NCBI GenBank assembly: GCA_944381575.1
Contig: CALWLS010000002.1
Location: 62,001-126,000 of the forward strand
DNA length: 64,000 bases
Direction of reading: 5' to 3'
Source: an uncultured Lachnospiraceae bacterium
GTDB lineage: Bacteria > Bacillota > Clostridia > Lachnospirales > Lachnospiraceae
Position 1 is the first letter of the stretch; every line of letters begins with the position of its first letter. Below are positions 55,259 through 63,428 of this stretch, piece by piece. The notes beneath the pieces were generated by a model. It was not told the origin of the DNA. It made no database searches and saw only the letters and a program-made list of their open reading frames with translations. The position numbers and the translations under genes are program-made.

Positions 55259-55706
55259 ACTTTTCCACCGGTATATTTGTAAGGAAATCGCTCCATCCGC
55301 TTTCCTTCGCCTTTGCGCTGTCAAGCACCATGTTGGAAAATATCCCGACCGCAAGCTCTTCCCCGTCCTGGTCCTTTACCGATACCTCCGTGACCACCAC
55401 TTTACGCCCCTGTTTTATCACTGAGGCCTCGGCGTAGACATGGCTTTTTCCCATGCCCGGTCTCAAATAATGTATATTGGCGTCTATGGAGGTGGATCTC
55501 AGGTTCCCGAGGGAGTAGACTGCTGAACCGGAAGCAGAGTCCGCAAGGGTAAATATGGCTCCTCCATGTATGGAGTTGATGGGATTTAAGTGCTCCGGCC
55601 TTACATCCATATCGACTCTTGCGTAGCCTTCCTTAAGCAACGTCACCTTAAGCCCGTTGTACCTTGCAAAATCCGGCCTTTCGAGATTTTCCTGATCAGC
55701 TTTCAA
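55257..55706 (-). CDS. PaaI-family hotdog thioesterase
   Basis: A 149-residue acyl-CoA thioesterase of the 4HBT/PaaI type. The catalytic stretch is HLNPINSIHGGAIFTLADSASGSAVYS (near residue 41-67), with the HGG turn and the acidic residue of the long helix. The second strand pair has THIHYLRPGMGKSHVYAEASVIKQGRKV-like sequence. The substrate is probably an aryl- or short acyl-CoA, not determinable here. Its start overlaps the aldo/keto reductase end by 11 bases. Confidence 0.92.
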   Translation of the reverse strand: MKADQENLERPDFARYNGLKVTLLKEGYARVDMDVRPEHLNPINSIHGGAIFTLADSASGSAVYSLGNLRSTSIDANIHYLRPGMGKSHVYAEASVIKQGRKVVVTEVSVKDQDGEELAVGIFSNMVLDSAKAKESGWSDFLTNIPVEK

Positions 55707-56838
55707 ACCTTGCAGCTACCTCCTTAAGCTTATCTATGATGTGTATGTGCTGCGGGCATATGCCCTCGCACTGGCCGCAGGCTATGCAGTCGCTGGCCTT
55801 ACCGAAACTGTCGGTGAGCCTTCCATAGAATATCTCCTGGGCGGTCCAGCTCTTTGTATCAGGCTCCAGCACCTCGGCGTTATAAAGCGAGAAATACTTA
55901 GGGATAGGTATGTTCATCGGACATCCAGGCGTGCAGTATGAACATCCGGTACAAGGTACGGCTATGGATGAGCTTATGATCTTTACAGCGTCCTTTACCG
56001 CATTTTCCTCTTCAGCGTCAAGAGGCTTGAAATCCTTCATGAAAGTCATGTTCTCATTCATCTGCTCGATGCTGCTCATGCCGCTTAATACGAGCCTTAC
56101 GCCTTCGCGGCTTGCGGCAAATCTATAGCCCCAGGAAGGGATAGGCATATCAGGGCGGAGCTTTTCAAATATGTCCTTCGCTCCCACCGGAAGTCCTCCT
56201 GCCAGCACGCCGCCCTTTACCGGCTCCATGACTATTACAGGCTTTCCGTGCCTGCGGCAGACCTCAAGGCATTTAGCAGACTGGATGCTCTCCGAATCCC
56301 AGTCGAGATAGTTGAGCTGTATCTGTACAAATTCCATCTCCGGATGCTCGTTAAGCACCATGTCAAGTGTTTCGGCAGTATCATGGAAGGAAAATCCCAT
56401 GTGTCTTATGAGGCCGGCCTCCTTTTTTTCCTTAAGCCAGTTGAAGCAGTCCAAGTCAGTAAATATCCTGTAATGATCACGTCCTATATTGTGGAGGAGA
56501 TAGTAATCAAAAAACTCAACCCCGCATTTTTCTCTCTGCTCGTTAAATATCCTGTCCCTGTCCTCCTTAGTCTTGAGGTAGGAAGCGTGAAGCTTGGTGG
56601 CAAGAGTGAACTTATCTCTGTCATACCTGTCAGTGAGCACTTCTTTAACTGCCTTCTCACTCTTGAACTTACAGTACATGTAGGCCGTGTCAAAATACGT
56701 AAAGCCATTTTCTATAAATGTATCAACCATTTTTTTGGTCTGTTCGATATCTATGCTTCCTTCATCGTTAGGGTCCGTAAGCGGCAGCCTCATAAGGCCG
56801 AAGCCGAACTTCTTGTCTGTGGTAAATATATCAGCCAT
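55696..56838 (-). CDS. Aldo/keto reductase with C-terminal 2[4Fe-4S] domain
   Basis: A 380-residue protein with an AKR TIM barrel and a ferredoxin-like tail. The AKR part shows the tetrad elements FDTAYMY (Asp, Tyr), ATKLHAS (Lys) and YLLHNIG (His) within residues 48-120. The tail has CTGCSYCTPGCPMNIPIP (near 297) and CIACGQCEGICPQHI (near 352), two cluster motifs. Such fusions are common in strict anaerobes; their substrate is unknown, and electrons may come from ferredoxin instead of NADPH. ATG 56838 is nine bases after AAGGAGG; an ATG two codons earlier is too close. Confidence 0.92.
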   Translation of the reverse strand: MADIFTTDKKFGFGLMRLPLTDPNDEGSIDIEQTKKMVDTFIENGFTYFDTAYMYCKFKSEKAVKEVLTDRYDRDKFTLATKLHASYLKTKEDRDRIFNEQREKCGVEFFDYYLLHNIGRDHYRIFTDLDCFNWLKEKKEAGLIRHMGFSFHDTAETLDMVLNEHPEMEFVQIQLNYLDWDSESIQSAKCLEVCRRHGKPVIVMEPVKGGVLAGGLPVGAKDIFEKLRPDMPIPSWGYRFAASREGVRLVLSGMSSIEQMNENMTFMKDFKPLDAEEENAVKDAVKIISSSIAVPCTGCSYCTPGCPMNIPIPKYFSLYNAEVLEPDTKSWTAQEIFYGRLTDSFGKASDCIACGQCEGICPQHIHIIDKLKEVAARFES

Positions 56839-56947
56839 TGTCATATACCTCCTTAAAACTCATGCTCATAATAAGATAGCGGTATTTTTAAAGCAGCATC
56901 TGTCATTATCTGCAATATCTCCCATCATGTATGCTGACTGGCCGCTT

Positions 56948-57487
56948 TCATTTTACAAGTCTGCTTATGGCCCTGAAGGTATCCGTTCCAGCCTCATGCA
57001 GAAGCTCAAACAATACTGATTCACAGGTGGCAGGTATGATGCCCTCCTGCTTAGCTCTCTCTATGGCAGTCTTAAGATCGGCTTTCTTCCTGCTGCCGAT
57101 ACAATCTGTCACAAGCACAGGCTGATATCCTGCCTCCTTAAGGCCAAGCGCCGTCTGCATCACGCAGATATGAGCCTCCACGCCCATAATGATGGCAAAT
57201 GGCTTATCCGTCGACGGAGGTATTACCTTTGCAAGATCTCCGTAGGCTCCAAAGGCTATCTTTTCCACATGCTCCGTTACGCTTGCCGCCTCCCATATCT
57301 CAGGGATAGTTGCTCCAAGTCCTTTTGTATACTGCTGCGTAACGAACACGTCAACATTAAGCATCTTGAGCCCGTTAAGGAGCTTTACCGACATTTCCGT
57401 GATCTCTTCGTTATTCCTGATCGCCGGCATCAGTCTCTCCTGATAGTCAACGGCGACTGCAAAAGCTTTATCTTTAGTTATAAACAT
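56948..57487 (-). CDS. Isochorismatase-family hydrolase
   Basis: A 179-residue cysteine hydrolase of the isochorismatase/nicotinamidase superfamily. The catalytic Asp is in FAVAVDYQERLMPAI (near residue 10). The Cys is in MGVEAHICVMQTALGLKEAGY (near 112), with the cis-peptide Val-Glu just before. Members hydrolyse amides, imides or the isochorismate ether; this short YcaC-like form has no assigned substrate. The frame opens at a TTG that is part of the GGAGG ribosome site, so ATG 57487 is used. A perfect inverted repeat covers the start codon. Confidence 0.9.
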   Translation of the reverse strand: MFITKDKAFAVAVDYQERLMPAIRNNEEITEMSVKLLNGLKMLNVDVFVTQQYTKGLGATIPEIWEAASVTEHVEKIAFGAYGDLAKVIPPSTDKPFAIIMGVEAHICVMQTALGLKEAGYQPVLVTDCIGSRKKADLKTAIERAKQEGIIPATCESVLFELLHEAGTDTFRAISRLVK

Positions 57488-57553
57488 GGATCTGTTGTCC
57501 TCCAATCATATCTGATTTACATTATCAGTATAATTATATCAACAGATCCATGT
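57484..57553. repeat. 14-bp inverted repeat across start codon
   Basis: ACATGGATCTGTTG (57484-57497, containing the isochorismatase ATG on the minus strand) is repeated as its exact complement at 57540-57553, 42 bases upstream. Confidence 0.9.
57533..57541 (-). promoter_or_regulatory. Extended -10 of isochorismatase-family gene
   Basis: Minus strand TGATATAAT (57533-57541) with no clear -35. The upstream arm of the inverted repeat adjoins and overlaps its upstream edge. Confidence 0.55.
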
Positions 57554-57647
57554 CTTTTAAACGTATTTTATTTTCTTAAGGCAGGCGGCAGTCCCGCATG
57601 CCCTGCCTTAAGCCATGCCCGTAAATATTTATTTCAGAGACTTGATT

Positions 57648-58811
57648 TTAATAGGTATATCCTATCTTATATATTCCAAACTCCCTGTGTCCAAGAGCCT
57701 CGGCCTTGGTTGGCTCGCCGTTGCAGACCCTTACCATGAGATCAAAAAGTTCCTCTCCCATATCCGGCAGGCTGACGCCCTCTGTTATTATCTTTCCGGC
57801 GTTGATATCGATATTGTCGATCATGTTGTTGTATGTGCCTGTATTGCCGGTGATCTTGATAACAGGAGCTATCGGGCTCCCCGTAGGCGTTCCGCGTCCA
57901 GTGGAGAACACTATTATCTGCGCTCCGCTTGCCACCATGCCTGTTATGGAATCAATGTCCTGTCCCGGAGAATCCATGAAATATAAGCCCTTCTTGTCAT
58001 GAGGTATCTCCTCTCCGTATTCAAGGACTCCCGTAAACGGACTGCTGCCTGCCTTATGCATGCAGCCTAAGGATTTCTCCTCTATGGTGGTGAGTCCGCC
58101 CTCCTTATTGCCAGGGGTAGGCTGTCCTTCCCTTAAGTCATTTCCAGAGGCTGCCGAATGGGCCTCTACATTTTTTACCATCTGAAGGAATTTCTCCCTC
58201 GCCTTAACATCCTCAAACCTTGCGGCTATAAGATGCTCCGCACCGATGACCTCAGTGGTCTCGCTTAAGATACTGCTGCCGCCAAGGGAAACCAGCTTAT
58301 CCGAGGCAACTCCTATGGTCGGGTTGGATGCAAGGCCGCTGGTAGGGTCGCTTCCTCCGCACTCAAGTCCAAGCACGAGCTCGCTTATGTCAAACTCGAC
58401 CTTCTGCTGCTTCCTTACATTGGCAGCAAGCCTTGATGCGATCTCAGTTCCTTTTGCTATCGCCTTTATGGTGCCTCCCTCCTGCTGTATGGTTATGGCT
58501 TCCACCGGTTTGCCCGATTCCTTTATCTGCTCCTTTAAAACATTTGTCTGTATGCCCTCGCATCCAAGCCCTACTATAAGCACCGCTCCTACGTTGGGGT
58601 TCTTTGCAAATCCCACCAAGGTGCGCACCGTATTGAGATAGTCGTCGCCTATCTGGCAGCACCCGTGCTGATTAGGTATGGATATGGCGCCGTCAATATT
58701 GTCCGCTATACGCTTGGCCGTGTCCGAAGAACAGACTGACGCCGGAAGTATAAGAAGATAGTTCCTTATGCCGTATCTTCCGTTTTCTCTTTTATATCCG
58801 CTTATCTTCAT
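57648..58811 (-). CDS. UxaA-family dehydratase, large subunit
   Basis: A 387-residue protein homologous to the C-terminal part of altronate dehydratase (UxaA) and to SuyB of sulfolactate lyase. Cysteine/iron-site motifs include NQHGCCQIGDD (near residue 46), LIVGLGCEG (near 78), LGLECGGSDPTSGLASNP (near 152) and EKSLGCMHKAGSSPF (near 253). With the small SAF-domain gene 18 bases upstream it forms a split two-subunit lyase. The substrate (a sugar acid such as altronate, or sulfolactate) cannot be chosen from sequence alone. Confidence 0.88.
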   Translation of the reverse strand: MKISGYKRENGRYGIRNYLLILPASVCSSDTAKRIADNIDGAISIPNQHGCCQIGDDYLNTVRTLVGFAKNPNVGAVLIVGLGCEGIQTNVLKEQIKESGKPVEAITIQQEGGTIKAIAKGTEIASRLAANVRKQQKVEFDISELVLGLECGGSDPTSGLASNPTIGVASDKLVSLGGSSILSETTEVIGAEHLIAARFEDVKAREKFLQMVKNVEAHSAASGNDLREGQPTPGNKEGGLTTIEEKSLGCMHKAGSSPFTGVLEYGEEIPHDKKGLYFMDSPGQDIDSITGMVASGAQIIVFSTGRGTPTGSPIAPVIKITGNTGTYNNMIDNIDINAGKIITEGVSLPDMGEELFDLMVRVCNGEPTKAEALGHREFGIYKIGYTY

Positions 58812-58829
58812 ATATCCTTTCCTCCCCGG

Positions 58830-59102
58830 TCAATTAAAATCCTTAGCGCTCACAAGATTATGCACATGCACATAATCCCCCTTTTTTATATCCACGCTTG
58901 CTTTTCCGATAACCTGCCCATATTTGTAGCAGATGCCTCCCTTTGGAATATCCTCTATGGCTATCTTATGAAACTGCGGCACATCGCCTCTGACCTTTAT
59001 CTTTTCGCCGTCAACGGTTATCTCCTCGCCGCTTTTTACAGCTCTTAAACAGGTGACCAGATTATCCTTTGGGTCTATCCTTAAAACTGTCTCCATATTC
59101 AA
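58830..59102 (-). CDS. UxaA-family dehydratase, small SAF-domain subunit
   Basis: A 90-residue SAF-domain protein, matching the N-terminal domain of UxaA and stand-alone SuyA. KDNLVTCLRAVKSGEEI and VPQFHKIAIEDIPKGGICYKYGQVIGKASVDIKKGDYVHVHNL carry the typical His and Gly-rich turn. It is the first gene of the two-gene unit, with AAAGGAGGTTGA before the start and a sigma-A type promoter upstream. Confidence 0.88.
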   Translation of the reverse strand: MNMETVLRIDPKDNLVTCLRAVKSGEEITVDGEKIKVRGDVPQFHKIAIEDIPKGGICYKYGQVIGKASVDIKKGDYVHVHNLVSAKDFN

Positions 59103-59192
59103 CCTCCTTTGACTTCTCTGATATTGCCGCCGCTGCCGCAGGGCTTTGGCCTGCAGCCCGCAAACGTAAAACTGACTGTTTTTGTTAGTTTC

Positions 59193-59221
59193 TTTATATA
59201 TTCATGTTTTATGTATATCAA
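59193..59221 (-). promoter_or_regulatory. Sigma-A promoter of the UxaA-type genes
   Basis: Minus strand TTGATA (59216-59221), 17 bases, TATAAA (59193-59198). No -24/-12 sigma-54 element with correct spacing was found in the 250-base gap 59103-59359. Confidence 0.7.
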
Positions 59222-59300
59222 GCAGGATGAGCGTTTTACCTGACGAAATATCTTTGCTTATAATATCCGCCATTGATTTTTGATATTTTTATTTCATAAG

Positions 59301-59334
59301 AAAACAGGCTCTGTTTCTTAATGAAACAAAGCCT
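59301..59334 (-). terminator. Terminator after PrpR-type regulator
   Basis: Minus strand AGGCTTTGTTTC pairs with GAAACAGAGCCT (59306-59334), then GTTTTCTTATG. It separates the regulator from the UxaA-type genes downstream. Confidence 0.8.
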
Positions 59335-59359
59335 ATCCTGAATATCTATACCTTTTGCA

Positions 59360-61222
59360 TCATTCATTTTTCAGTCTGCGCCAGAGGGTGGTCCTGCTTA
59401 CGCCGAGCAGCTTTGCCGTTTTCCCGGCGCTGCAGCCTGTCTTTTCATAAACATATCTTATATACTCTCTATCGTTATCCTCTAAGGACCTGTCCGTCCT
59501 GTAATAAGGCATATCCTTTTCCCTGCCCTGTTCCTTTTGATCCTGATAATAAAGGTTATCAAAGGAACCAAGTGTCACGCTCTCTTCCATCAGGTTTTCG
59601 AGCTCACGGACATTTCCTGAGTATATTTTCTGACTCAGCCTTGCAATGTCCTTTTTCTTAAGCACAGGCTCCCGCATCCCATGGCCTGAGGCGTGTTTTT
59701 TAAGAAACCAGCGGGCCAGCGGTATTATATCTTCCACCCTTTCGTTTAATGACGGGATACTCAGCCTTAAGACATTTATCATATGATACAGATCAGCCCT
59801 GAAGCTGCCCTCCCCTGCCATGGCACTTATATCCCGGCTTGAAGAGCATATGAGCCTTACTCTTGTTTCATCCCGGCCGTTTACGTCCATATTGGAAGTC
59901 TTATTTTTCTGCAGCATATCCAGCAGGCTTCCCTGCATTTCGTACGGCAGCTCGCTTATGTTATCCAGAAAAAGCGTACCGTTACTTGCAAGCGCGAATG
60001 CGTCCGTTAGCCCCGCCCCGCAGCCTGGCTCCCTGAATTTTGCTTCGGGTGTCTCCCAGACTGACGATCTTTCATCCTCCGTCTCAAGGCTTAAGGCTGC
60101 GCAGTTTATTTTTACAAAAAGGCCGTTTTTACGCCTGCTGTGATTATGTATGCTCTGGGCCATGAGCTCCTTGCCGGTTCCCGGCCCTCCATATATAAGC
60201 ACCGGCAGATCTGTAAGGGCAAATTTCTTTGCTTTATTTATAACGGACGACATAACTCCGCTCTCATGTATGATGTCCGAAAATGTATATCCCGCAGCGG
60301 ATCTGTCATTGTCTTTATCATTTTCCTTATCACGCTCTGCAAAAGCAGTTTTTCCCGGGTTCCGGATCAGGATCATATATCCTGTGCACCGTGAACTGTC
60401 AAATATAGGAGTACTTTTTACAGCGCATCGCCTGCTGGCTACCATGTATTTTCCTTCGACAGTATCAGCATGGCTGAGACAGTTCCCGGGCAGTATGTCA
60501 TATATCGACTCAGGCCCATTTACGGTCCCATATGACTTTAAGATCCTGTCGGCTGAAGTATTTTTCAGCCTTATGCTTCCGTCTGCTCCCGTAAGTATGG
60601 CGGCATCACTGATGCTCTCCATGGCTGCTTTTATGTATGTTTCTCCACGCTGCCTTTCCGCCTGCTGTGCCTTTAGTATGCCTTCCGCCTGCTGCATTGC
60701 GACAAGCACGCTTTCATGCTGGGACTCTATAAGTATGCCGTTACAGTTAAGGGTGTTGGCTATATCTCTTATAAGGGCGTCCCCGAGGATATCGGTTATT
60801 CCTTTTTCCCTTAATACCTTTATCACCTCAGGGACTTCATCCATGCTGCTGACAGTCCTGTAATAGAAATTACCCTTTACTATGCTTCCCAGCATCTTAA
60901 AGTTCACTACATTGCTGTAGCCTATTACCGCAACCCTGCCTTCGTGGTTTTTAAGCCTGCTGTATGCGGCTATATAGTCGCTTGCTCCTACCTTTACCTC
61001 TACTATAGGGATATCTATCTTTGATTTGATAAGCTTATATGTGCCGCCTCTGCTTATAATGACGCGGCAGCCCCCTCCGGCACAGTATGAAAGGGCCTTT
61101 TCAAGCCCTGTAAGAAGCGTGCCTTCCACGACCTCGATATTGTCGAGGCCGTGGTTTTCCGCCACCTCTATGGCGTTTTTGTATATAGTATCTGTTGGTG
61201 CAACAAATAATATTTCTTTCAT
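59360..61222 (-). CDS. PrpR-type AAA+ regulator lacking GAFTGA
   Basis: A 620-residue regulator. It has an N-terminal PrpR_N sensor (ISRGGTYKLIKSKIDIPIVEVKVG, near residue 57), a PAS domain (about 200-275), an AAA+ domain (about 325-540) and a C-terminal Fis-type helix-turn-helix (GCSAGKTAKLLGVSRTTLWRRLKNE). Walker A is GGPGTGKELMA (near 345). Walker B is GTLFLDNISELP, with Asn for the usual Glu. The LFGxxxGAFTGA loop that touches sigma-54 is replaced by an unrelated stretch (about 377-400). Like TyrR, it probably works with sigma-A RNA polymerase. It starts directly after the stop of the alpha-hydroxy-acid gene (TAA-ATG). Confidence 0.92.
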   Translation of the reverse strand: MKEILFVAPTDTIYKNAIEVAENHGLDNIEVVEGTLLTGLEKALSYCAGGGCRVIISRGGTYKLIKSKIDIPIVEVKVGASDYIAAYSRLKNHEGRVAVIGYSNVVNFKMLGSIVKGNFYYRTVSSMDEVPEVIKVLREKGITDILGDALIRDIANTLNCNGILIESQHESVLVAMQQAEGILKAQQAERQRGETYIKAAMESISDAAILTGADGSIRLKNTSADRILKSYGTVNGPESIYDILPGNCLSHADTVEGKYMVASRRCAVKSTPIFDSSRCTGYMILIRNPGKTAFAERDKENDKDNDRSAAGYTFSDIIHESGVMSSVINKAKKFALTDLPVLIYGGPGTGKELMAQSIHNHSRRKNGLFVKINCAALSLETEDERSSVWETPEAKFREPGCGAGLTDAFALASNGTLFLDNISELPYEMQGSLLDMLQKNKTSNMDVNGRDETRVRLICSSSRDISAMAGEGSFRADLYHMINVLRLSIPSLNERVEDIIPLARWFLKKHASGHGMREPVLKKKDIARLSQKIYSGNVRELENLMEESVTLGSFDNLYYQDQKEQGREKDMPYYRTDRSLEDNDREYIRYVYEKTGCSAGKTAKLLGVSRTTLWRRLKNE

Positions 61223-62236
61223 TTACCAGATATTTTCATCTGAAATGTCTTTAAGTGAAGCGCAGCCGCACATCTTCATGGTATCTGCAAGCTCCGAGCC
61301 CAATTTATCCGTAAGGATATGAACGCCCTCTTCGGCGCTTCCGTATACCGCGGTGACATAAGGACGTGCAATGAGCACTGCGTCGGCGCCAAGGGCCAAA
61401 GCCTTAAATATATCGGTGCCGGTCCTTAAGCCTCCGTCCACAAGTATCATCATATCGCCGCCCACGGCCGCAGCTATCTCAGGCAGTACCTCAGCCGTTG
61501 CCGGACACTGATCAAGGACCCTGCCGCCATGATTTGATACCACTATGGCGGAAGCTCCTGCTTCCTTGGCCTTAAGAGCTCCCTTTACAGTCATGATGCC
61601 TTTTATGATAAAAGGCTTTCCCGCAGCCTTTATGATCTCGGCAAGCTCGGCTACAGTCTTGCTTCCAGCAGGAGGGGTGAGATTTTTAAGGAAAGGAAGG
61701 CCTGCAGCATCAATATCCATAGCGACTGCCATAGCGTCCGACGCCTTTACCAGCTCAAATTTCTCCTTAAGTGTATTGATATCCCACGGCTTTACGGTAG
61801 GTATGCCCATGCCGCCGGCCTTTTTAATGGCTGCCGTAGCCGCCTTCATCACTTCAGGATCAGTTCCGTCTCCCGTAAACGCCGCAATGCCTTCGGCAGC
61901 GCATCTGCTTACAAGTATGTCGTTATACTGCTGATCATTATATTTATCGCCGTAATGAAGCTTTACCGCGCCCACCGGTCCTGCAAAGATAGGATATTTC
62001 ATCTTGTATCCAAAAAAATCGAAGCTTGTGTCAGGCTCGGTGTTTTCACAAATAGTATCCATATTTACGCGTATGTCCTGCCATACCTCGTAATTCCTGA
62101 TGGCGGTATCTCCCACTCCCTTTGCTCCCGGGCCAGGCATGGTGCTGCCGCAGGCCTTTCCGTTGCATACGGGACAGGCGTGGCAGAGTGCTCCTACATT
62201 ATTTCTTGCCGCATCCATTAGTTCTTTGTAGTTCAT
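61223..62236 (-). CDS. FMN-dependent alpha-hydroxy-acid dehydrogenase
   Basis: A 337-residue TIM-barrel flavoprotein of the lactate/glycolate oxidase family. The active-site segment VVSNHGGRVLDQCPATAEVLPEI (near residue 232) has the catalytic His, and VDGGLRTGTDIFKALALGADAVLIARP binds the FMN phosphate. The N-terminus is a Cys-rich CHACPVCNGKACGS that may bind a metal or cluster, seen in anaerobe members and absent from aerobic oxidases. It is likely a dehydrogenase coupled to another carrier, since oxygen is not expected. The next gene is the PrpR-type regulator, co-transcribed. Confidence 0.9.
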   Translation of the reverse strand: MNYKELMDAARNNVGALCHACPVCNGKACGSTMPGPGAKGVGDTAIRNYEVWQDIRVNMDTICENTEPDTSFDFFGYKMKYPIFAGPVGAVKLHYGDKYNDQQYNDILVSRCAAEGIAAFTGDGTDPEVMKAATAAIKKAGGMGIPTVKPWDINTLKEKFELVKASDAMAVAMDIDAAGLPFLKNLTPPAGSKTVAELAEIIKAAGKPFIIKGIMTVKGALKAKEAGASAIVVSNHGGRVLDQCPATAEVLPEIAAAVGGDMMILVDGGLRTGTDIFKALALGADAVLIARPYVTAVYGSAEEGVHILTDKLGSELADTMKMCGCASLKDISDENIW

Positions 62237-62264
62237 TTTATACCTCGCTCAAATAACAATGCAT

Positions 62265-62293
62265 CGCAGCCGGGCTTTTTAAGCCCGGCCGCA
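62265..62293. terminator. Palindromic hairpin after purC
   Basis: GCCGGGCTT (62269-62277), TTT, AAGCCCGGC (62281-62289), with extra pairs outside. It lies in the gap between the purC stop and the next minus-strand gene. U tracts are poor, so termination is uncertain. Confidence 0.45.
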
Positions 62294-62310
62294 TGATCAT
62301 ATTATTATAT

Positions 62311-63180
62311 TTACAGCTCTTTTCCCGTAAGCATCCTGTATGCCTGAAGATATTTATCCTTTGTCTTTTCCACTATCTCCTCAGGGAGGGTCCAGTTATT
62401 GTCAGGGTTGGCCTTAAGCCAGTCTCGTGCAAACTGCTTATCAAAGGACGGCTGTGAGTGTCCCTTTTCATAGCCATCGGCAGGCCAGAAGCGTGAGCTG
62501 TCCGGAGTGAGCATCTCATCTCCAAGAACTATATTGCCCTCCTCGTCAAGGCCGAACTCAAACTTGGTGTCAGCTATGATTATACCCTTTGAAAGCGCGT
62601 AGTCCGCACACTTCTTATAGAGGGCTATGGTGTAGTCCTTGAGCTTTTTCGCATACTCACTTCCCTTGCCCGGGAAACGCTTTTCAAGGTAATCCACGCT
62701 CTCCTCATAGGAGATATTTTCATCATGGTCTCCGATCTCAGCCTTGGTGGACGGAGTATATATAGGCTCAGGAAGCTTTTCCGACTCCTCAAGTCCCTCC
62801 GGAAGCTTAATGCCGCAGACAGTACCGCTTTCCTTATAGCTTGCCCAGCCGCTTCCGGTTATATATCCCCTTACGATGCACTCCACCGGAAGCATGGTGA
62901 GCTTTTTGCATAACATGCTCTTGCCGTCAAACTCAGGCGTCCTGAAATACTCCGGCATGTCATTGACATCCACGGATATCATATGGTTAGGAATGATGTC
63001 CTCCGTAAGATCGAACCAGAACTTACTCATCTGTGTAAGCACGGTCCCCTTTTTCGGCACCGTGTTATGAAGTATCACATCGAAGCAGCTTATACGGTCG
63101 GTTGCGACCATTATAAGGTTATCCCCGTTATCATATATCTCTCTTACCTTGCCTTCCTTTACAGGTTTCATATCGCCCAT
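62311..63180 (-). CDS. purC: SAICAR synthetase
   Basis: A 289-residue purine enzyme joining CAIR and aspartate with ATP. Signatures are VKEGKVREIYDNGDNLIMVATDRISCFDVILHNTVPKKG (residues 7-45), ECIVRGYITGSGW (near 95), IIADTKFEFGLDEEGNIVLGDEMLTPDSSRFW (near 200-231) and the SFDKQFARDWL end. The length is at the longer (~290) class of bacterial PurC. It is a single gene here, not in a pur cluster. The ATG at 63180 or Met4 could be used. Confidence 0.97.
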   Translation of the reverse strand: MGDMKPVKEGKVREIYDNGDNLIMVATDRISCFDVILHNTVPKKGTVLTQMSKFWFDLTEDIIPNHMISVDVNDMPEYFRTPEFDGKSMLCKKLTMLPVECIVRGYITGSGWASYKESGTVCGIKLPEGLEESEKLPEPIYTPSTKAEIGDHDENISYEESVDYLEKRFPGKGSEYAKKLKDYTIALYKKCADYALSKGIIIADTKFEFGLDEEGNIVLGDEMLTPDSSRFWPADGYEKGHSQPSFDKQFARDWLKANPDNNWTLPEEIVEKTKDKYLQAYRMLTGKEL

Positions 63181-63244
63181 TTTAAACGCCTGCCTTTCCC
63201 TTATAAAATATCAGCATGATAGTTTTTATGCTTTTATCTGATTT

Positions 63245-63272
63245 ATTATATCAGACTATGAAAAATAAGCAA
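63245..63272 (-). promoter_or_regulatory. Promoter of purC
   Basis: Minus strand TTGCTT (63267-63272), 16 bases, TATAAT (63245-63250), with a TGA extension before the -10. No purine riboswitch or PurR box was recognised in the 65-base leader. Confidence 0.8.
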
Positions 63273-63302
63273 AACATATGCTGATGTCTAATTTATAAAT
63301 AT

Positions 63303-63331
63303 TTTACAACAGTAATGCAATGATATAGAAT
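63303..63331 (+). promoter_or_regulatory. Promoter of DUF362 gene
   Basis: TTTACA (63303-63308), 17 bases, TAGAAT (63326-63331). The ~90-base leader has a GCCTGTG/CACAGGC stem (63356-63382). Confidence 0.65.
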
Positions 63332-63428
63332 AAACTAATCTTTATAAGTATCGCGGCCTGTGATCCGATCATAAACACAGGCTGAGACTCTTTTGTTATA
63401 TTTATAAATCTTTTCTAAGGAGGTTATT

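Noticed and set aside
59103-59359. Sigma-54 promoter near the PrpR-type regulator
   Set aside because: TGGCGG...GC was seen but the GG-to-GC distance is wrong by one or two bases, and a good sigma-A promoter is present.
60150-60863. 237-codon open frame on the plus strand
   Set aside because: Antisense to the PrpR-type regulator; composition mirrors the coding strand opposite.
63181-63300. Purine riboswitch before purC
   Set aside because: The leader is only about 65 bases and lacks the conserved purine aptamer core.
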